The translations under genes were made by a program, and so were the position numbers. DNA of 64,000 bases, from NCBI GenBank assembly GCA_902776195.1, contig CACYPF010000017.1, forward strand, positions 1 to 64,000, read 5' to 3'. The notes beneath the pieces were generated by a model. The model made no database searches. It had not been told where the DNA came from and saw only the letters and a program-made list of their open reading frames with translations. Positions 8,590-17,589 of this stretch are shown here, one piece after another (within the stretch, counting starts at the first letter, position 1; every line of letters starts with the position of its first letter). This stretch comes from an uncultured Prevotellaceae bacterium. GTDB lineage: Bacteria > Bacteroidota > Bacteroidia > Bacteroidales > Bacteroidaceae.

Positions 8590-10020
8590 ATGGGAGGCTT
8601 TTTCGGCACTATCTCAACAAAGGACTGCGTAAACGACTTGTTTTACGGGACAGACTATAACTCGCACTTAGGTACAAAACGCGCTGGACTGGTGACTTTC
8701 GATGAGGAGAAGGGGTTCAGTCGTTCTATCCACTCGTTGGAGCGTCAGTATTTCCGTTCACGCTTTGAGGATGAGCTCGACTCGTTTAAGGGAAAACAAG
8801 GTATTGGTGTCATTAGTGACACTGACCCGCAGCCGATGATTGTGAATTCTCATCTGGGACGCTATGCTGTGGTGACCGTGGCGAAGATCAATAATTTGCG
8901 GGAGATAGCCGATGAGTTGCTTGCCGAGAGAATGCATTTCAGTGAGTTGTCCGCCAATAACATCAACCAGACGGAGTTGGTGGCACTGCTTATCAATATG
9001 GGTAATACCTTTGTGGATGGTATTAACAAGGTGTACCAGAAGATAGACGGCTCCTGTTCGATGCTGATACTGACAGAAGACGGTATCATTGCCGCGCGTG
9101 ACTTCTTGGGACGTACTCCTATCGTAATAGGTAAAAAAGAAGGAGCCTATGCTGTGTCCAGTGAGACGACGAGTTTCCCCAACCTCGACTATCAAATACT
9201 ACGTGACGTGGGTCCTGGTGAGATTGTCCGTTTGCGAGCCGATGGCATAGAGGTGATGCAGAAACCGTTCAGCCGTTGTCAGATATGCTCATTCCTCTGG
9301 GTATATTATGGCTTTCCAGCCAGTGACTATGAGGGAATCAATACGGAATTGGTACGTGAGAGGAACGGTTGCCTGATGGGAGAGAAAGACAAGGATGTAG
9401 AGGCAGACCTTGTGTGTGGTATCCCAGATTCTGGCGTGGGAATGGCATTAGGCTACTCTCATGGTAAAAAAATACCTTATAAGCGTGCTGTCCTGAAATA
9501 CACCCCGACATGGCCACGCTCATTTACACCTGGTAACCAGCTGCGTCGTGACTTGGTGGCACGTATGAAACTGATTCCTAATGCAGCCATGCTGAAAGAC
9601 CAGCGTGTCGTGTTCTGCGACGACTCTATTGTCCGTGGTACTCAGTTGCGTGACAATGTCCGCACCTTCTTTGAGAATGGTGCCAAGGAGGTCCATGTAC
9701 GTATTTCGTGCCCTCCACTGGTGTATGGATGTAAATATATAGGATTCACCTCGTCGAAGAGTGATCTGGAACTGATAACCCGTCGTATCATTAAGGATTT
9801 TGAGGGTGATGACTCAAAGAATCTGGAAGCTTATGCAAAGACAGGTACACCCGAGTACCAGCGGATGGTCAATGAGATAGCCCGTCGGTTGGGGCTGACG
9901 AGTGTGAAGTTCGCCAGTCTGGAAGACCTTATAGCGTCTATCGGAATCCCTAAGGAGCGGCTGTGTACCCATTGCTTTGATGGGTCGAGCTATTGCCATG
10001 AACATGACAATGACAAATAA
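8590..10020 (+). CDS. PurF-like protein lacking the glutaminase nucleophile
   Basis: Homologue of glutamine-PRPP amidotransferase (476 residues). The phosphoribosyltransferase half is well kept: the PRPP loop VVFCDDSIVRGT at 340-351, and four Cys at positions matching the B. subtilis 4Fe-4S ligands (C233, C381, C459, C462). The N-terminal Ntn-hydrolase half has lost its chemistry. It begins MGGFFG where active enzymes have a Cys after the start, the usual His-Val-Arg-Tyr and His-Asn-Gly motifs are unrecognisable, and no upstream in-frame extension supplies a Cys. It may use free ammonia or another amine, or be regulatory (inference). Confidence 0.85.
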   Translation: MGGFFGTISTKDCVNDLFYGTDYNSHLGTKRAGLVTFDEEKGFSRSIHSLERQYFRSRFEDELDSFKGKQGIGVISDTDPQPMIVNSHLGRYAVVTVAKINNLREIADELLAERMHFSELSANNINQTELVALLINMGNTFVDGINKVYQKIDGSCSMLILTEDGIIAARDFLGRTPIVIGKKEGAYAVSSETTSFPNLDYQILRDVGPGEIVRLRADGIEVMQKPFSRCQICSFLWVYYGFPASDYEGINTELVRERNGCLMGEKDKDVEADLVCGIPDSGVGMALGYSHGKKIPYKRAVLKYTPTWPRSFTPGNQLRRDLVARMKLIPNAAMLKDQRVVFCDDSIVRGTQLRDNVRTFFENGAKEVHVRISCPPLVYGCKYIGFTSSKSDLELITRRIIKDFEGDDSKNLEAYAKTGTPEYQRMVNEIARRLGLTSVKFASLEDLIASIGIPKERLCTHCFDGSSYCHEHDNDK

Positions 10021-10084
10021 TGTGTTGAGCGTTAAAAAAGAATAATGTTCAATGCTTAAAGGTACAAGTTCAATGTAAATTGAC

Positions 10085-10092
10085 TACCTTTG
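10085..10092 (+). promoter_or_regulatory. nif3-family gene -7 box
   Basis: TACCTTTG, 16 nt before the GTG start. Confidence 0.65.
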
Positions 10093-10108
10093 CAAAAATT
10101 TTAGAAGC

Positions 10109-10894
10109 GTGAAGATAAAGCAAGTGCTGAGCGCCCTTGAACGATTCGCGCCTCTGCCCTTACAGGAAAGCTGGGATAATGCTGGCCTGCAAGTAGGACT
10201 GACAGAGGCGGAGGTTTCAGGGGCATTATTGTGTCTGGATGTCAACGAACGCATTGTTGATGAGGCGATTACGAAGGGGTGTAACCTCATCGTGAGTCAT
10301 CATCCCTTGCTGTTCCGTGGACTGAAACAGATAACGGATGCGAATGATGTTCAACGCGCTGTCATCAAGGCGATCAAGCATGATATCGTCGTTATCTCGA
10401 TGCATACCAATATGGATAATGCACAGGATGGAGTCAACTGGAAGATCGCAGAGCATTTAGGACTGAAGGATGTCAGGTTCTTCGCTCAAAAGACGGTAGA
10501 TGGTATCGAGGCGGGAAGTGGTGTTGTCGGTGTATTACCAGAGGCAATGGCTGCCGATGACTTTGTGCTGTTCGTGAAAAAGCAGTTTGATGTGGAGTGT
10601 GCCATGTGCAATGAGTTGTTACGCCGTCCTATCCAGCATGTTGCCATCTGTGGCGGTGCCGGTGATTTCCTGCTTGACGATGCCCTTCGGCAAGGAGCCG
10701 ATGCCTTTATCACGGGGGAGATGCACTATCACCAGTATTTCGGTTATGAGCAGCGCATCCAGATATGTGTCATCGGTCATTACCAGAGTGAACAGTTTAC
10801 CAGCGAGATATTCCGTGATATCATCCAGAAGGAATGTCCGGAGGTACGTGCTGAAATCGCCGAGACATGCACTAATCCGATTATTTACCTTTAG
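10109..10894 (+). CDS. Nif3-like dinuclear metal-centre protein
   Basis: Nif3/YbgI family, 261 residues, starting at GTG. Metal-binding features: GCNLIVSHHPLLF (paired His, about residue 66), SMHTNMDNAQDGVN, and C-terminal ITGEMHYHQYF and VIGHYQSEQF. The protein forms a hexameric toroid with two metal ions per subunit in known structures; its reaction is uncertain. It is followed 35 nt later by the zinc-ribbon/coiled-coil gene, a pairing common in Bacteroidota (family knowledge). Confidence 0.9.
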   Translation: MKIKQVLSALERFAPLPLQESWDNAGLQVGLTEAEVSGALLCLDVNERIVDEAITKGCNLIVSHHPLLFRGLKQITDANDVQRAVIKAIKHDIVVISMHTNMDNAQDGVNWKIAEHLGLKDVRFFAQKTVDGIEAGSGVVGVLPEAMAADDFVLFVKKQFDVECAMCNELLRRPIQHVAICGGAGDFLLDDALRQGADAFITGEMHYHQYFGYEQRIQICVIGHYQSEQFTSEIFRDIIQKECPEVRAEIAETCTNPIIYL

Positions 10895-10929
10895 TTGAGA
10901 TATCGAAATAACGAAAAATAAAGAAAGTT

Positions 10930-11775
10930 ATGGCAAAGAAAGACCCAACAGACATGCCGGTTGAAGAGCGTTTGAAAACTCTCTATCAACTGCAGACCAC
11001 GCTCTCTGGTATTGACGAGAAGCGTGCCTTGAGAGGTGAACTGCCTCTGGAAGTACAAGACCTTGAGGATGAGATTGAGGGCTTGACCACTCGTATTGAT
11101 AAGATTCAGGGTGACATCAAAGAGTATGAGTCGGCTATCTCACAGAAAAAAGGTGAGATAGAGACTGCAAAAGCTAGTGTGGAGCGTTACAAGACCCAGT
11201 TGAACGATGTGAAGAACAACCGTGAGTATGACACGCTGACTAAGGAAATCGAGTTCCAGTCCCTTGAGATAGAACTGTGTAACAAGAAAATCAAGGAGGC
11301 ACAGATCCGTATTGAGGAGAAGAAAGAGGAACTTGCTAAGAACCAGGATATTATTCAGGATCGTCAGCAGGCTCTGGAGGTGAAGAAGGGTGAGTTGGAC
11401 GAGATTATGGAAGAGACCCGTGCTGAGGAGGATAAGTTAAAGGCAAAGGTGAAAGACTTGGAAGCAAAGATAGAACCTCGTCTCTTGACATCTTTCAAGC
11501 GTATCCGTAAAAATGCCCGCAATGGTCTGGGAATCGTCTATGTACAGCGTGATGCCTGTGGTGGTTGCTTCAATAAGATTCCACCCCAGCGTCAGTTGGA
11601 TATCAAGATGCACAAGAAGATTATCGTCTGTGAGTATTGTGGACGTATTATGATCGATCCGGAACTGGCAGGAGTAAAGGTTGCTCCGGTAGGAACGGAG
11701 GAGAAGAAGCCTCGTAAGCGTGCTATCCGTAAGACGACAAAGAAAGCTGCGGACGACACTCCAGAGGAGGCATAA
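10930..11775 (+). CDS. Coiled-coil protein with C-terminal zinc ribbon
   Basis: 281 residues. Residues ~30-185 are a long charged coiled coil (repeated KKGEIETAK, EEKKEELAKNQ). Residues ~210-245 form a C4 zinc ribbon, CGGCFNKIP...CEYCGRIM, the last stretch matching the zf-RING_7/C4-type family. The tail is Lys/Arg rich. Members are often described as putative nucleic-acid-binding proteins; function unproven. Probably in an operon with the preceding nif3-like gene. A strong bidirectional terminator follows. Confidence 0.88.
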   Translation: MAKKDPTDMPVEERLKTLYQLQTTLSGIDEKRALRGELPLEVQDLEDEIEGLTTRIDKIQGDIKEYESAISQKKGEIETAKASVERYKTQLNDVKNNREYDTLTKEIEFQSLEIELCNKKIKEAQIRIEEKKEELAKNQDIIQDRQQALEVKKGELDEIMEETRAEEDKLKAKVKDLEAKIEPRLLTSFKRIRKNARNGLGIVYVQRDACGGCFNKIPPQRQLDIKMHKKIIVCEYCGRIMIDPELAGVKVAPVGTEEKKPRKRAIRKTTKKAADDTPEEA

Positions 11776-11797
11776 TCCCCAAAGCAGCAGTCAAAGA

Positions 11798-11830
11798 ATA
11801 GGCGTGGTTCTCTCCACGCCTATATTTTTT
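11798..11830 (+). terminator. Bidirectional intrinsic terminator
   Basis: Perfect 10-bp stem ATAGGCGTGG / CCACGCCTAT with a 6-nt loop, followed by ATTTTTT. The stop codon of the convergent gene lies inside the right arm. Confidence 0.85.
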
Positions 11831-12269
11831 CATAATCAGGGATGTCCTGCAGGAAATAGTAGCAGTTCCGCTCATAGTCCATCTGGCAGCAATAGTGTTC
11901 AATACCATTGCTCATCACCAGGTAGTCTACATGTAGCAGCAGGTTATAGGCAGATATCTGGTCAAAAACTTTCTGAGACAGTGCAATGGTGGGTGCCTTG
12001 TATTCGATGATCATGACAGGATGGGCGTTGCTGTCGTAAAGTATAGAGTCGCACCGCAGTTTCTTTTCCCCTACCTGCAGCTCTATTTCATTACCTAACA
12101 ACCCCTTCGGGTAGCCTTTATGTTCCACTAGCCAATGTACGAAATGCTGGCGAACCCACTCCTCTGGGGTGAGTTTCACATACCGGCGGCGTAAGAAATC
12201 GAAAATCTCAGGTTTCTCGCGTGTTCCTCTTAGCTGTATTTCGTATTTGGGCAAATTTAACTCGTACAT
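11820..12269 (-). CDS. HsdR N-terminal-like nuclease domain protein
   Basis: 149 residues matching the stand-alone type I restriction enzyme R N-terminal (HSDR_N) family: EWVRQHFVHWLVEHKGYPKGLL, then EIELQVGEKKLRCDSILYD...PVMIIEYKAP, which contains the PD-(D/E)XK core (Asp in CDSILYD; Glu-x-Lys in IEYKAP). No methylase or specificity subunit is nearby, so it is not part of a restriction system here. The start at 12269 is chosen because the next upstream ATG (12284) overlaps the promoter -7 box. Role unknown; possibly a repair or degradation nuclease. Confidence 0.82.
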   Translation of the reverse strand: MYELNLPKYEIQLRGTREKPEIFDFLRRRYVKLTPEEWVRQHFVHWLVEHKGYPKGLLGNEIELQVGEKKLRCDSILYDSNAHPVMIIEYKAPTIALSQKVFDQISAYNLLLHVDYLVMSNGIEHYCCQMDYERNCYYFLQDIPDYEKI

Positions 12270-12273
12270 ATTG

Positions 12274-12281
12274 CAAAGGTA
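12274..12281 (-). promoter_or_regulatory. -7 box that fixes the HsdR-N start
   Basis: TACCTTTG on the minus strand, 4 nt from the ATG at 12269; the transcript would be nearly leaderless. Confidence 0.65.
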
Positions 12282-12385
12282 CAAAATAATTCCTGATTTC
12301 TATTTTTTAAATCCTGATTATTTTGTAACTATGGCTTCGCCGAACTTATTTTTCGTTCGGAAATGAAAAGAAAACAGGTTTCCTT

Positions 12386-12417
12386 TTTGCATTTCTCTCA
12401 CTTATTTGGTAACTTTG
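12386..12417 (+). promoter_or_regulatory. Histidine kinase gene promoter
   Basis: TTTG (12386-12389), 20-nt spacer, TAACTTTG (12410-12417): an exact match to the Bacteroidota primary promoter layout. Confidence 0.8.
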
Positions 12418-12439
12418 CATCCATAAAAACCAAAAAACT

Positions 12440-14458
12440 ATGAGAAATAGAAGCCTAACGATATTAGGAATATTATTACTTTTACTCTCTTTAACGGCAA
12501 GGGGACTGTCAGCTCCAAGGAGCAGGGTAGACTCTATCCGTCAGGAATTGCCAAAACTGGAAGGACACGAGCGCTTGCAAGCCTATTATAAAATATATAA
12601 TCTCTACTATTATGCCGGAGAGGCGAAAAAGGAACGGAAGGCAATAGACAACCTGCTCCATGAGGCTGATCTACAGGGAGATGTGGATATGCAGGGAACG
12701 GCAAGGGCAGCCTTGCTTTATTACTATTATAATACCGATTTAAATGATTCTCTGCTGTCAGAATTCCCCAAGCATCAGGCTTTTTTCCTCAAGCATTCTG
12801 ACTGGAAACTATATTATGACACTTGGGTACTTGTCGTCAATCACCATATTTTCACCAGCCAGAGTAATATGGCACTCCGTGAGGTGAAAAAGATGTATGA
12901 GGATGCTCAGAAACGGGGAAACAGTTACGGTATAGGATTGGCTTCTTATGGAATGGGTAATGCCTATATGGAAATCGGTTTCCACCAGGAGGCGATACAA
13001 GCTTATGAGCGTTGCATCAAAGCCTTGAGGCATACAGACTTAGGTAGTTCCACGTTGCTGGATGTCTATCCCTATTATTGCTCGGTACTTTCTGAGGTAC
13101 AGAACTATAAACGGATGTTGGAGATCACAGACCAGTGGTTGACTTATCTGGATTCTCATCGCAAGGACTTGGGACTGGACGATGCCAATGCGGAGAGTTC
13201 ACCTTATTATACCTTCTATAGCAATTCACGAGCAACAGCCTTGATGGGACTGGGTAGGCTCAGGGAAGCTGAAAATCTGTTGATGAAAGCCTATGAAGCG
13301 ACTAAGGACGTGAAGGATAATACGCAGTTGACGGTGTTCTATAACTTAGGGCAGTTGTATATGAAGAAAAAAGACTATGCCAAGGCGCTTGCATTCAATT
13401 CCCGGATCATACAGAACTTTGCTGACCCGAAAGACCTGTCAGGTACGCTGATGCTGAATAAACAGCGTGCAGAGATAATGCTGCAGTCTCATCGTTTCGA
13501 GGAGGCAGCGAAGCTATATAAACAAGTATTTTATCTTGCCGACTCCCTGAATATTAAGAGTGTAAAGAACCAGTTGAATGAATTCAATACACTTTTTAAG
13601 GTTAATGAAATGGAGAAAGATACTCAACAGGCACGGACACGGCATATTTATATCATATTAGCCGTGATTATTATCGCTTTGTTACTGATGGGGTTGCTGG
13701 GACTCTACTTTATGATACGCCTCCGCCAGAAAAACAATGAACTGGGTGTTGCCTTAGACCATGCTCAAGAAAGTGACCGTATGAAGACAGCCTTTATCCA
13801 GCATGTCTCCCACGAGATTCGCACACCACTCAATGTCATTACAGGTTTTGCACAAGTCATTGGTAATCCTGACTATCATTTGAGCAAAGAAGAGCGATTG
13901 AATATTGTGAATAGTATAGAGACAAATACCCGTGAGATTACTAATTTCGTCAATGAATTACTTGTTTTCTCTGAGAATGAGAGCCAGAATCATTATAAGA
14001 TGACGGATTGTGTCAATATCAGTCTGTTTTGTAAGGATCTGTTGAAAAAAGCAGAGGTGGTTAACAATGGCAGACTTGTTCTGTCTTATGAATCACGACT
14101 GGATGACAATTATACTGTAATAAGCAATACTATGGCTTTGGAGAGAATCTTGCGCCCACTGCTCGGTAATGCAATGAAATTTACGGAGAAAGGTTGTATC
14201 AAAATACAAGTTCAAGAGAGTGAGGTCCAAGGAAAGTTGGACATCAGTGTTGCTGATACGGGAATAGGTATTGCGGAAGACCAGCGAGATCGTATCTTTG
14301 AGAAATTCTATAAGGTGGATTCCTTTAAGAGTGGCTTGGGACTGGGGTTGCCGATGGCACGCAGTATAGCTCATAAGATAGGAGGAGAATTGATGCTTGA
14401 CGACACCTATAAAGAAGGTACTCGCTTTATTCTTAGGATTCCTAATAAAACCTCTTAA
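12440..14458 (+). CDS. TPR-repeat sensor histidine kinase
   Basis: 672 residues: signal peptide (1-25), a periplasmic array of TPR-like helical repeats (about 35-390, for example YGMGNAYMEIGFHQEAIQAYERC), one membrane helix (about 404-427), a short coiled coil, a HisKA domain with phosphoacceptor His458 in QHVSHEIRTPLN, and a HATPase domain with the N box (LLGNAMKF), G1 (DTGIGI) and G2 (GLGLGLPMA). No receiver domain and no adjacent response regulator, so it is an orphan kinase here. The stimulus is unknown; TPR sensor domains usually bind proteins or peptides. Confidence 0.9.
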   Translation: MRNRSLTILGILLLLLSLTARGLSAPRSRVDSIRQELPKLEGHERLQAYYKIYNLYYYAGEAKKERKAIDNLLHEADLQGDVDMQGTARAALLYYYYNTDLNDSLLSEFPKHQAFFLKHSDWKLYYDTWVLVVNHHIFTSQSNMALREVKKMYEDAQKRGNSYGIGLASYGMGNAYMEIGFHQEAIQAYERCIKALRHTDLGSSTLLDVYPYYCSVLSEVQNYKRMLEITDQWLTYLDSHRKDLGLDDANAESSPYYTFYSNSRATALMGLGRLREAENLLMKAYEATKDVKDNTQLTVFYNLGQLYMKKKDYAKALAFNSRIIQNFADPKDLSGTLMLNKQRAEIMLQSHRFEEAAKLYKQVFYLADSLNIKSVKNQLNEFNTLFKVNEMEKDTQQARTRHIYIILAVIIIALLLMGLLGLYFMIRLRQKNNELGVALDHAQESDRMKTAFIQHVSHEIRTPLNVITGFAQVIGNPDYHLSKEERLNIVNSIETNTREITNFVNELLVFSENESQNHYKMTDCVNISLFCKDLLKKAEVVNNGRLVLSYESRLDDNYTVISNTMALERILRPLLGNAMKFTEKGCIKIQVQESEVQGKLDISVADTGIGIAEDQRDRIFEKFYKVDSFKSGLGLGLPMARSIAHKIGGELMLDDTYKEGTRFILRIPNKTS

Positions 14459-14461
14459 TTT

Positions 14462-14493
14462 TTTGTTTTTCTCTTGGTATTTTAGTAATTTTG
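14462..14493 (+). promoter_or_regulatory. holA promoter
   Basis: TTTG (14462-14465), 20-nt spacer, TAATTTTG (14486-14493), then the ATG 4 nt later. Confidence 0.8.
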
Positions 14494-14497
14494 CACC

Positions 14498-15523
14498 ATG
14501 GCTCAGGCTGTCGTGACATATGACTCCGTCATGAGTGAGTTGAAAGCTCGCCATTTTTCTCCTGTCTATTATCTGATGGGTGATGAACCTTATTATATCG
14601 ATAAAATCAGTAATTGGATTGCGGAGAACGTATTACAGCCGGAAGAAAGAGACTTTAATCAGACTGTCCTTTTCGGTTCTGATGTCAATGCGTCCCAGAT
14701 TGTTGATGCAGCAAAACGCTATCCTATGATGTCTGAGCATCAGGTTATCATTGTCAAGGAAGCCCAGAATGTGAAGAATACAGAGCCTCTGGAGAAGTAT
14801 TTTAAGTCACCGATGCCCTCTACTATTCTTGTGATGTGCCATAAAAATGGCTCTATAGACGGTCGGAAAAAGGAATATGTGAAGTCTATCCAGCAGGCTG
14901 GGGTACTCTTTGAGAGTAGAAAACTGCGTGATCGTGACCTTCCAACCTTTATAGAAGGCTATCTGAAAGCTAAGAATGCTAGCATAGACCCTAAATCCAC
15001 CCAACTCATAGCAGACGCTGTAGGAGCTGATCTAAGCCGACTGGTGGGTGAGTTAGATAAGGTGTTGCTGTCGCTCCCAGAAAATGATAGGAGAGTGACA
15101 CCACAGGTTGTGGAAGACCAGATAGGTGTGAGTAAAGACTTTAATGGATATGAGCTAAGGGATGCCATTGTGAACAGGAATATTTTCAAGGCAAACCAGA
15201 TTGTGAAATATTTTGACGAAAATCCCAAGGCTGGAAGTATCTACTCGTTTCTCCCATTACTCTTTAATTATTTTCAAAATCTGATGCTGGCACATTATTG
15301 TCCCCAGAAAAACAGTCAGGATGGGGTAGCGCAGTGGTTGGATCTGCGTAGTCCATGGGCGGCAAAAGACTATATGACGGGTATGCGAAATTACACAGGA
15401 ATGAAAGTGTTGCAAATTATCGGCAAAATAAGAGAAATTGATGCCAAAAGTAAGGGGTTGGACAACCCAAATACCCCTCCAGGGGAACTGATGAAGGAGC
15501 TTATTTTCTTCATTTTGCATTAA
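14498..15523 (+). CDS. holA: DNA polymerase III subunit delta
   Basis: Clamp-loader subunit that opens the beta sliding clamp. The 341 residues show the HolA pattern: YYLMGDEPYYIDKISNWI near the N-terminus, TVLFGSDVNASQIVDAAKRYPMMSEHQVIIVKEAQ, then FESRKLRDRDLPTFIEGYLKAKN, ISADAVG-like helices (LIADAVGADLSRLVGELDKVLL) and the C-terminal collar helices. It has its own promoter 4 nt upstream and an immediate terminator, so it is monocistronic. Confidence 0.92.
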   Translation: MAQAVVTYDSVMSELKARHFSPVYYLMGDEPYYIDKISNWIAENVLQPEERDFNQTVLFGSDVNASQIVDAAKRYPMMSEHQVIIVKEAQNVKNTEPLEKYFKSPMPSTILVMCHKNGSIDGRKKEYVKSIQQAGVLFESRKLRDRDLPTFIEGYLKAKNASIDPKSTQLIADAVGADLSRLVGELDKVLLSLPENDRRVTPQVVEDQIGVSKDFNGYELRDAIVNRNIFKANQIVKYFDENPKAGSIYSFLPLLFNYFQNLMLAHYCPQKNSQDGVAQWLDLRSPWAAKDYMTGMRNYTGMKVLQIIGKIREIDAKSKGLDNPNTPPGELMKELIFFILH

Positions 15524-15551
15524 AAAACGATCTTTTCAAGGTCGTTTTTTT
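15524..15551 (+). terminator. holA terminator
   Basis: AAAAAACGATC / GGTCGTTTTTT stem (11 bp with one wobble), loop TTTTCAA, ending in a T tract directly after the stop codon. Confidence 0.85.
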
Positions 15552-16209
15552 CTATTTTCACCTAAAATCCATACATAAAATTTGGGCATCAAATGCCGAT
15601 AAATAAAGCATTTTTCACCATTTTACCCCCTTCTATTTTTACGAATTTAGAACTATCTGAACGCTCGCTCGAAATTCCTCAAGAATTTAAAAATTTAGCC
15701 AATTTTTGTCTTTTGGATTTAGTGTTATAGTATTTTAAGATTTTACTCTGTGAATTTAGAGTACTAAAGCGTTTAGAAAGTTAACGAAGTTTTGAATCTT
15801 AAACAATCGATGATTTACAAATATATTCACATTTCTAAAAGAAAATATAGGTATAGAAATCAAAATCAGACACCTTGAATAGTAGATTTAATGCGTATTC
15901 TTCAGTCATAAATTTGTATATATTGCTAAAAACCTATACTTTATAACTATGTATTCAAGTAAAAAGATTAAATACTTGGTCATTTAGCATCTAAAAAATG
16001 CATATTCTCATATGTAATCCTTATATTATAATAATTAACTAATAAGTAATCAGATATTTACGATAAATTATTCTATTTAATTACGATTAATTTTTAGGAG
16101 TCTTGATTTTGATTTACAAATCTAATATACAAAAGTACAGCTCAACCTGTCTTGTTTTATAAATTTAAAGATCGAAACGTAGATTTAAATATCAAAAATA
16201 TTTCTCTCT
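15552..16209 (+). other. AT-rich non-coding stretch
   Basis: About 660 nt with no plausible gene on either strand and far lower GC than its surroundings. It holds a near-perfect inverted pair (15857-15871 with 16100-16115, AAATCAAAATCA core) and a direct repeat GATTTACAAAT at 15812 and 16111. I recognise no known RNA or mobile element. Confidence 0.6.
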
Positions 16210-16244
16210 TTTGTTGTCTGTTCCAAATATTTGTTTTACCTTTG
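16210..16244 (+). promoter_or_regulatory. XRE regulator promoter
   Basis: TTTG at 16210-16213, 23-nt spacer, TACCTTTG at 16237-16244; about 50 nt from the start codon. Confidence 0.6.
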
Positions 16245-16294
16245 TAAAGTCTAAGAAAAATGAGAAATTTACCCTAAAAATGACTTGATTAGTG

Positions 16295-16744
16295 ATGAAA
16301 GATAGAATTAAGCGCATCATGGAAGAGCAGCATATGAGTCAACAAGTGTTCGCTGATTTCATAGGATTATCACCTGCAACATTGAGTAGTATATTCACTG
16401 GTAGGACACGCCCCACCCTGAATGTGGTTGAGGCGATCAAAAATAAGTTGCCCTCTGTTAACACCGATTGGTTGTTAATGGGTACAGGAAATATGTATGT
16501 GACTCCAACTTCAGAAGAGACTTCACCTGTTCACCAGCCATCCTCGGAACAGATGCTCGACTTCGACCACCCTGTTTCTGAGCTTCCTGTTACCTCGTTT
16601 TCTCAAGGTGTACATAGCACACCATTGGAAAATGTCCATAATGTTGTGAAAATATTTGACAAAGAACACCGAAAGGTAACTGAGATACGGGTTTATTATG
16701 ATGACCAAACCTATGAAACCTTTGTTCCGATGAAGTCTAAATGA
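16295..16744 (+). CDS. XRE-family helix-turn-helix regulator
   Basis: 149 residues. The N-terminal ~60 form an HTH_3 domain: RIMEEQHMSQQVFADFIGLSPATLSSIFTGRTRPTLNVVEAIK, with TDWLLMGTGNMY closing the domain as in many Bacteroidales XRE proteins. The C-terminal half is a low-complexity linker and a short conserved-looking end (VVKIFDKEHRKVTEIRVYYDDQTYETFVP). It is monocistronic, with its stop codon inside its own terminator. The target is unknown; autoregulation through the AT-rich upstream stretch is possible (inference). Confidence 0.85.
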   Translation: MKDRIKRIMEEQHMSQQVFADFIGLSPATLSSIFTGRTRPTLNVVEAIKNKLPSVNTDWLLMGTGNMYVTPTSEETSPVHQPSSEQMLDFDHPVSELPVTSFSQGVHSTPLENVHNVVKIFDKEHRKVTEIRVYYDDQTYETFVPMKSK

Positions 16745-16778
16745 GAGCACAATTGCGGTGTTCTCATTTTTTTTTCTT
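16742..16778 (+). terminator. XRE gene terminator
   Basis: GAGAGCAC / GTGTTCTC stem with one wobble and a 7-nt loop, then a long T run that touches the pyrK -7 box. Confidence 0.8.
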
Positions 16779-16785
16779 ATTTTTG
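16778..16785 (+). promoter_or_regulatory. pyrK promoter -7 box
   Basis: TATTTTTG, 27 nt before the pyrK start; it abuts the preceding terminator T run. Confidence 0.6.
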
Positions 16786-16812
16786 CAGCATGATTTATTA
16801 TAATTAAGGTAT

Positions 16813-17589
16813 ATGAAGAAATACATTCTTGATTTGACAGTCAAGCAAGCAGAACGTATCAGTCCTAAGCATGTTTTGCTCCGTTTGACAGATCATCGTC
16901 CCCTTCCCGACATGGTTCCAGGTCAGTTTGTGGAGGTTCGGGTGGATGGTTCAGACACTACGTTCCTGCGTCGTCCCATTTCCATCAACTTTGTCGACAA
17001 GTCGTGTAATGAGTTATGGTTGTTGGTTGCTACCATAGGTGACGGAACCCGTCGTATAGGTACGTTGAAGGCAGGTGATGCCGTCAACTGTGTCTTGCCT
17101 TTGGGTAATGGTTTTACGATGCCCCAGACTCCCCAGCAGCGCATTCTGCTGGTGGGGGGAGGTGTAGGTGTTGCCCCCCTGCTGTATATGGGTGCAGAGA
17201 TGAAGAAGAAGAAAATCGAGCCTACATTTTTGTTAGGAGCCCGTTCGAAAGGCGATTTATTGGAGATAGACCTCTTTAAGCAGTATGGACGTGTGTTTGT
17301 GACCACGGAGGACGGTTCCGAGGGGGAGAAAGGTTTTGTGACCAACCACTCCATTCTGCAGAATGAACATTTCGACCGCATTGCCACATGTGGTCCCAAG
17401 CCTATGATGGTTGCTGTAGCACGACATGCCCACCAGGCAGATATAGAGTGTGAGGTCTCTTTGGAGAATATGATGGCATGTGGACTGGGAGCCTGTCTGT
17501 GTTGTGTTGAGAAGACCACGAAGGGTAATCTCTGTGTTTGTAAGGAAGGACCGGTGTTTAACATAAAACAGTTGTTATGGCAGATTTAA
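16813..17589 (+). CDS. pyrK: Dihydroorotate dehydrogenase electron transfer subunit
   Basis: Iron-sulfur flavoprotein that passes electrons from PyrD to NAD+ in pyrimidine synthesis. 258 residues: FAD-binding ferredoxin-reductase barrel (RRPISINF near residue 56), NAD-binding fold ([17 protein letters not shown] near 116), and the C-terminal [2Fe-2S] loop with Cys in [11 protein letters not shown] and [10 protein letters not shown]. The gene overlaps pyrD by 13 nt, consistent with a PyrK-PyrDB complex. Confidence 0.95.
   Translation: MKKYILDLTVKQAERISPKHVLLRLTDHRPLPDMVPGQFVEVRVDGSDTTFLRRPISINFVDKSCNELWLLVATIGDGTRRIGTLKAGDAVNCVLPLGNGFTMPQTPQQRILLVGGGVGVAPLLYMGAEMKKKKIEPTFLLGARSKGDLLEIDLFKQYGRVFVTTEDGSEGEKGFVTNHSILQNEHFDRIATCGPKPMMVAVARHAHQADIECEVSLENMMACGLGACLCCVEKTTKGNLCVCKEGPVFNIKQLLWQI

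Noticed and set aside
11820-12269. Type I restriction-modification system
   Set aside because: Only a stand-alone HsdR-N-like domain; no helicase, methylase or specificity gene nearby.
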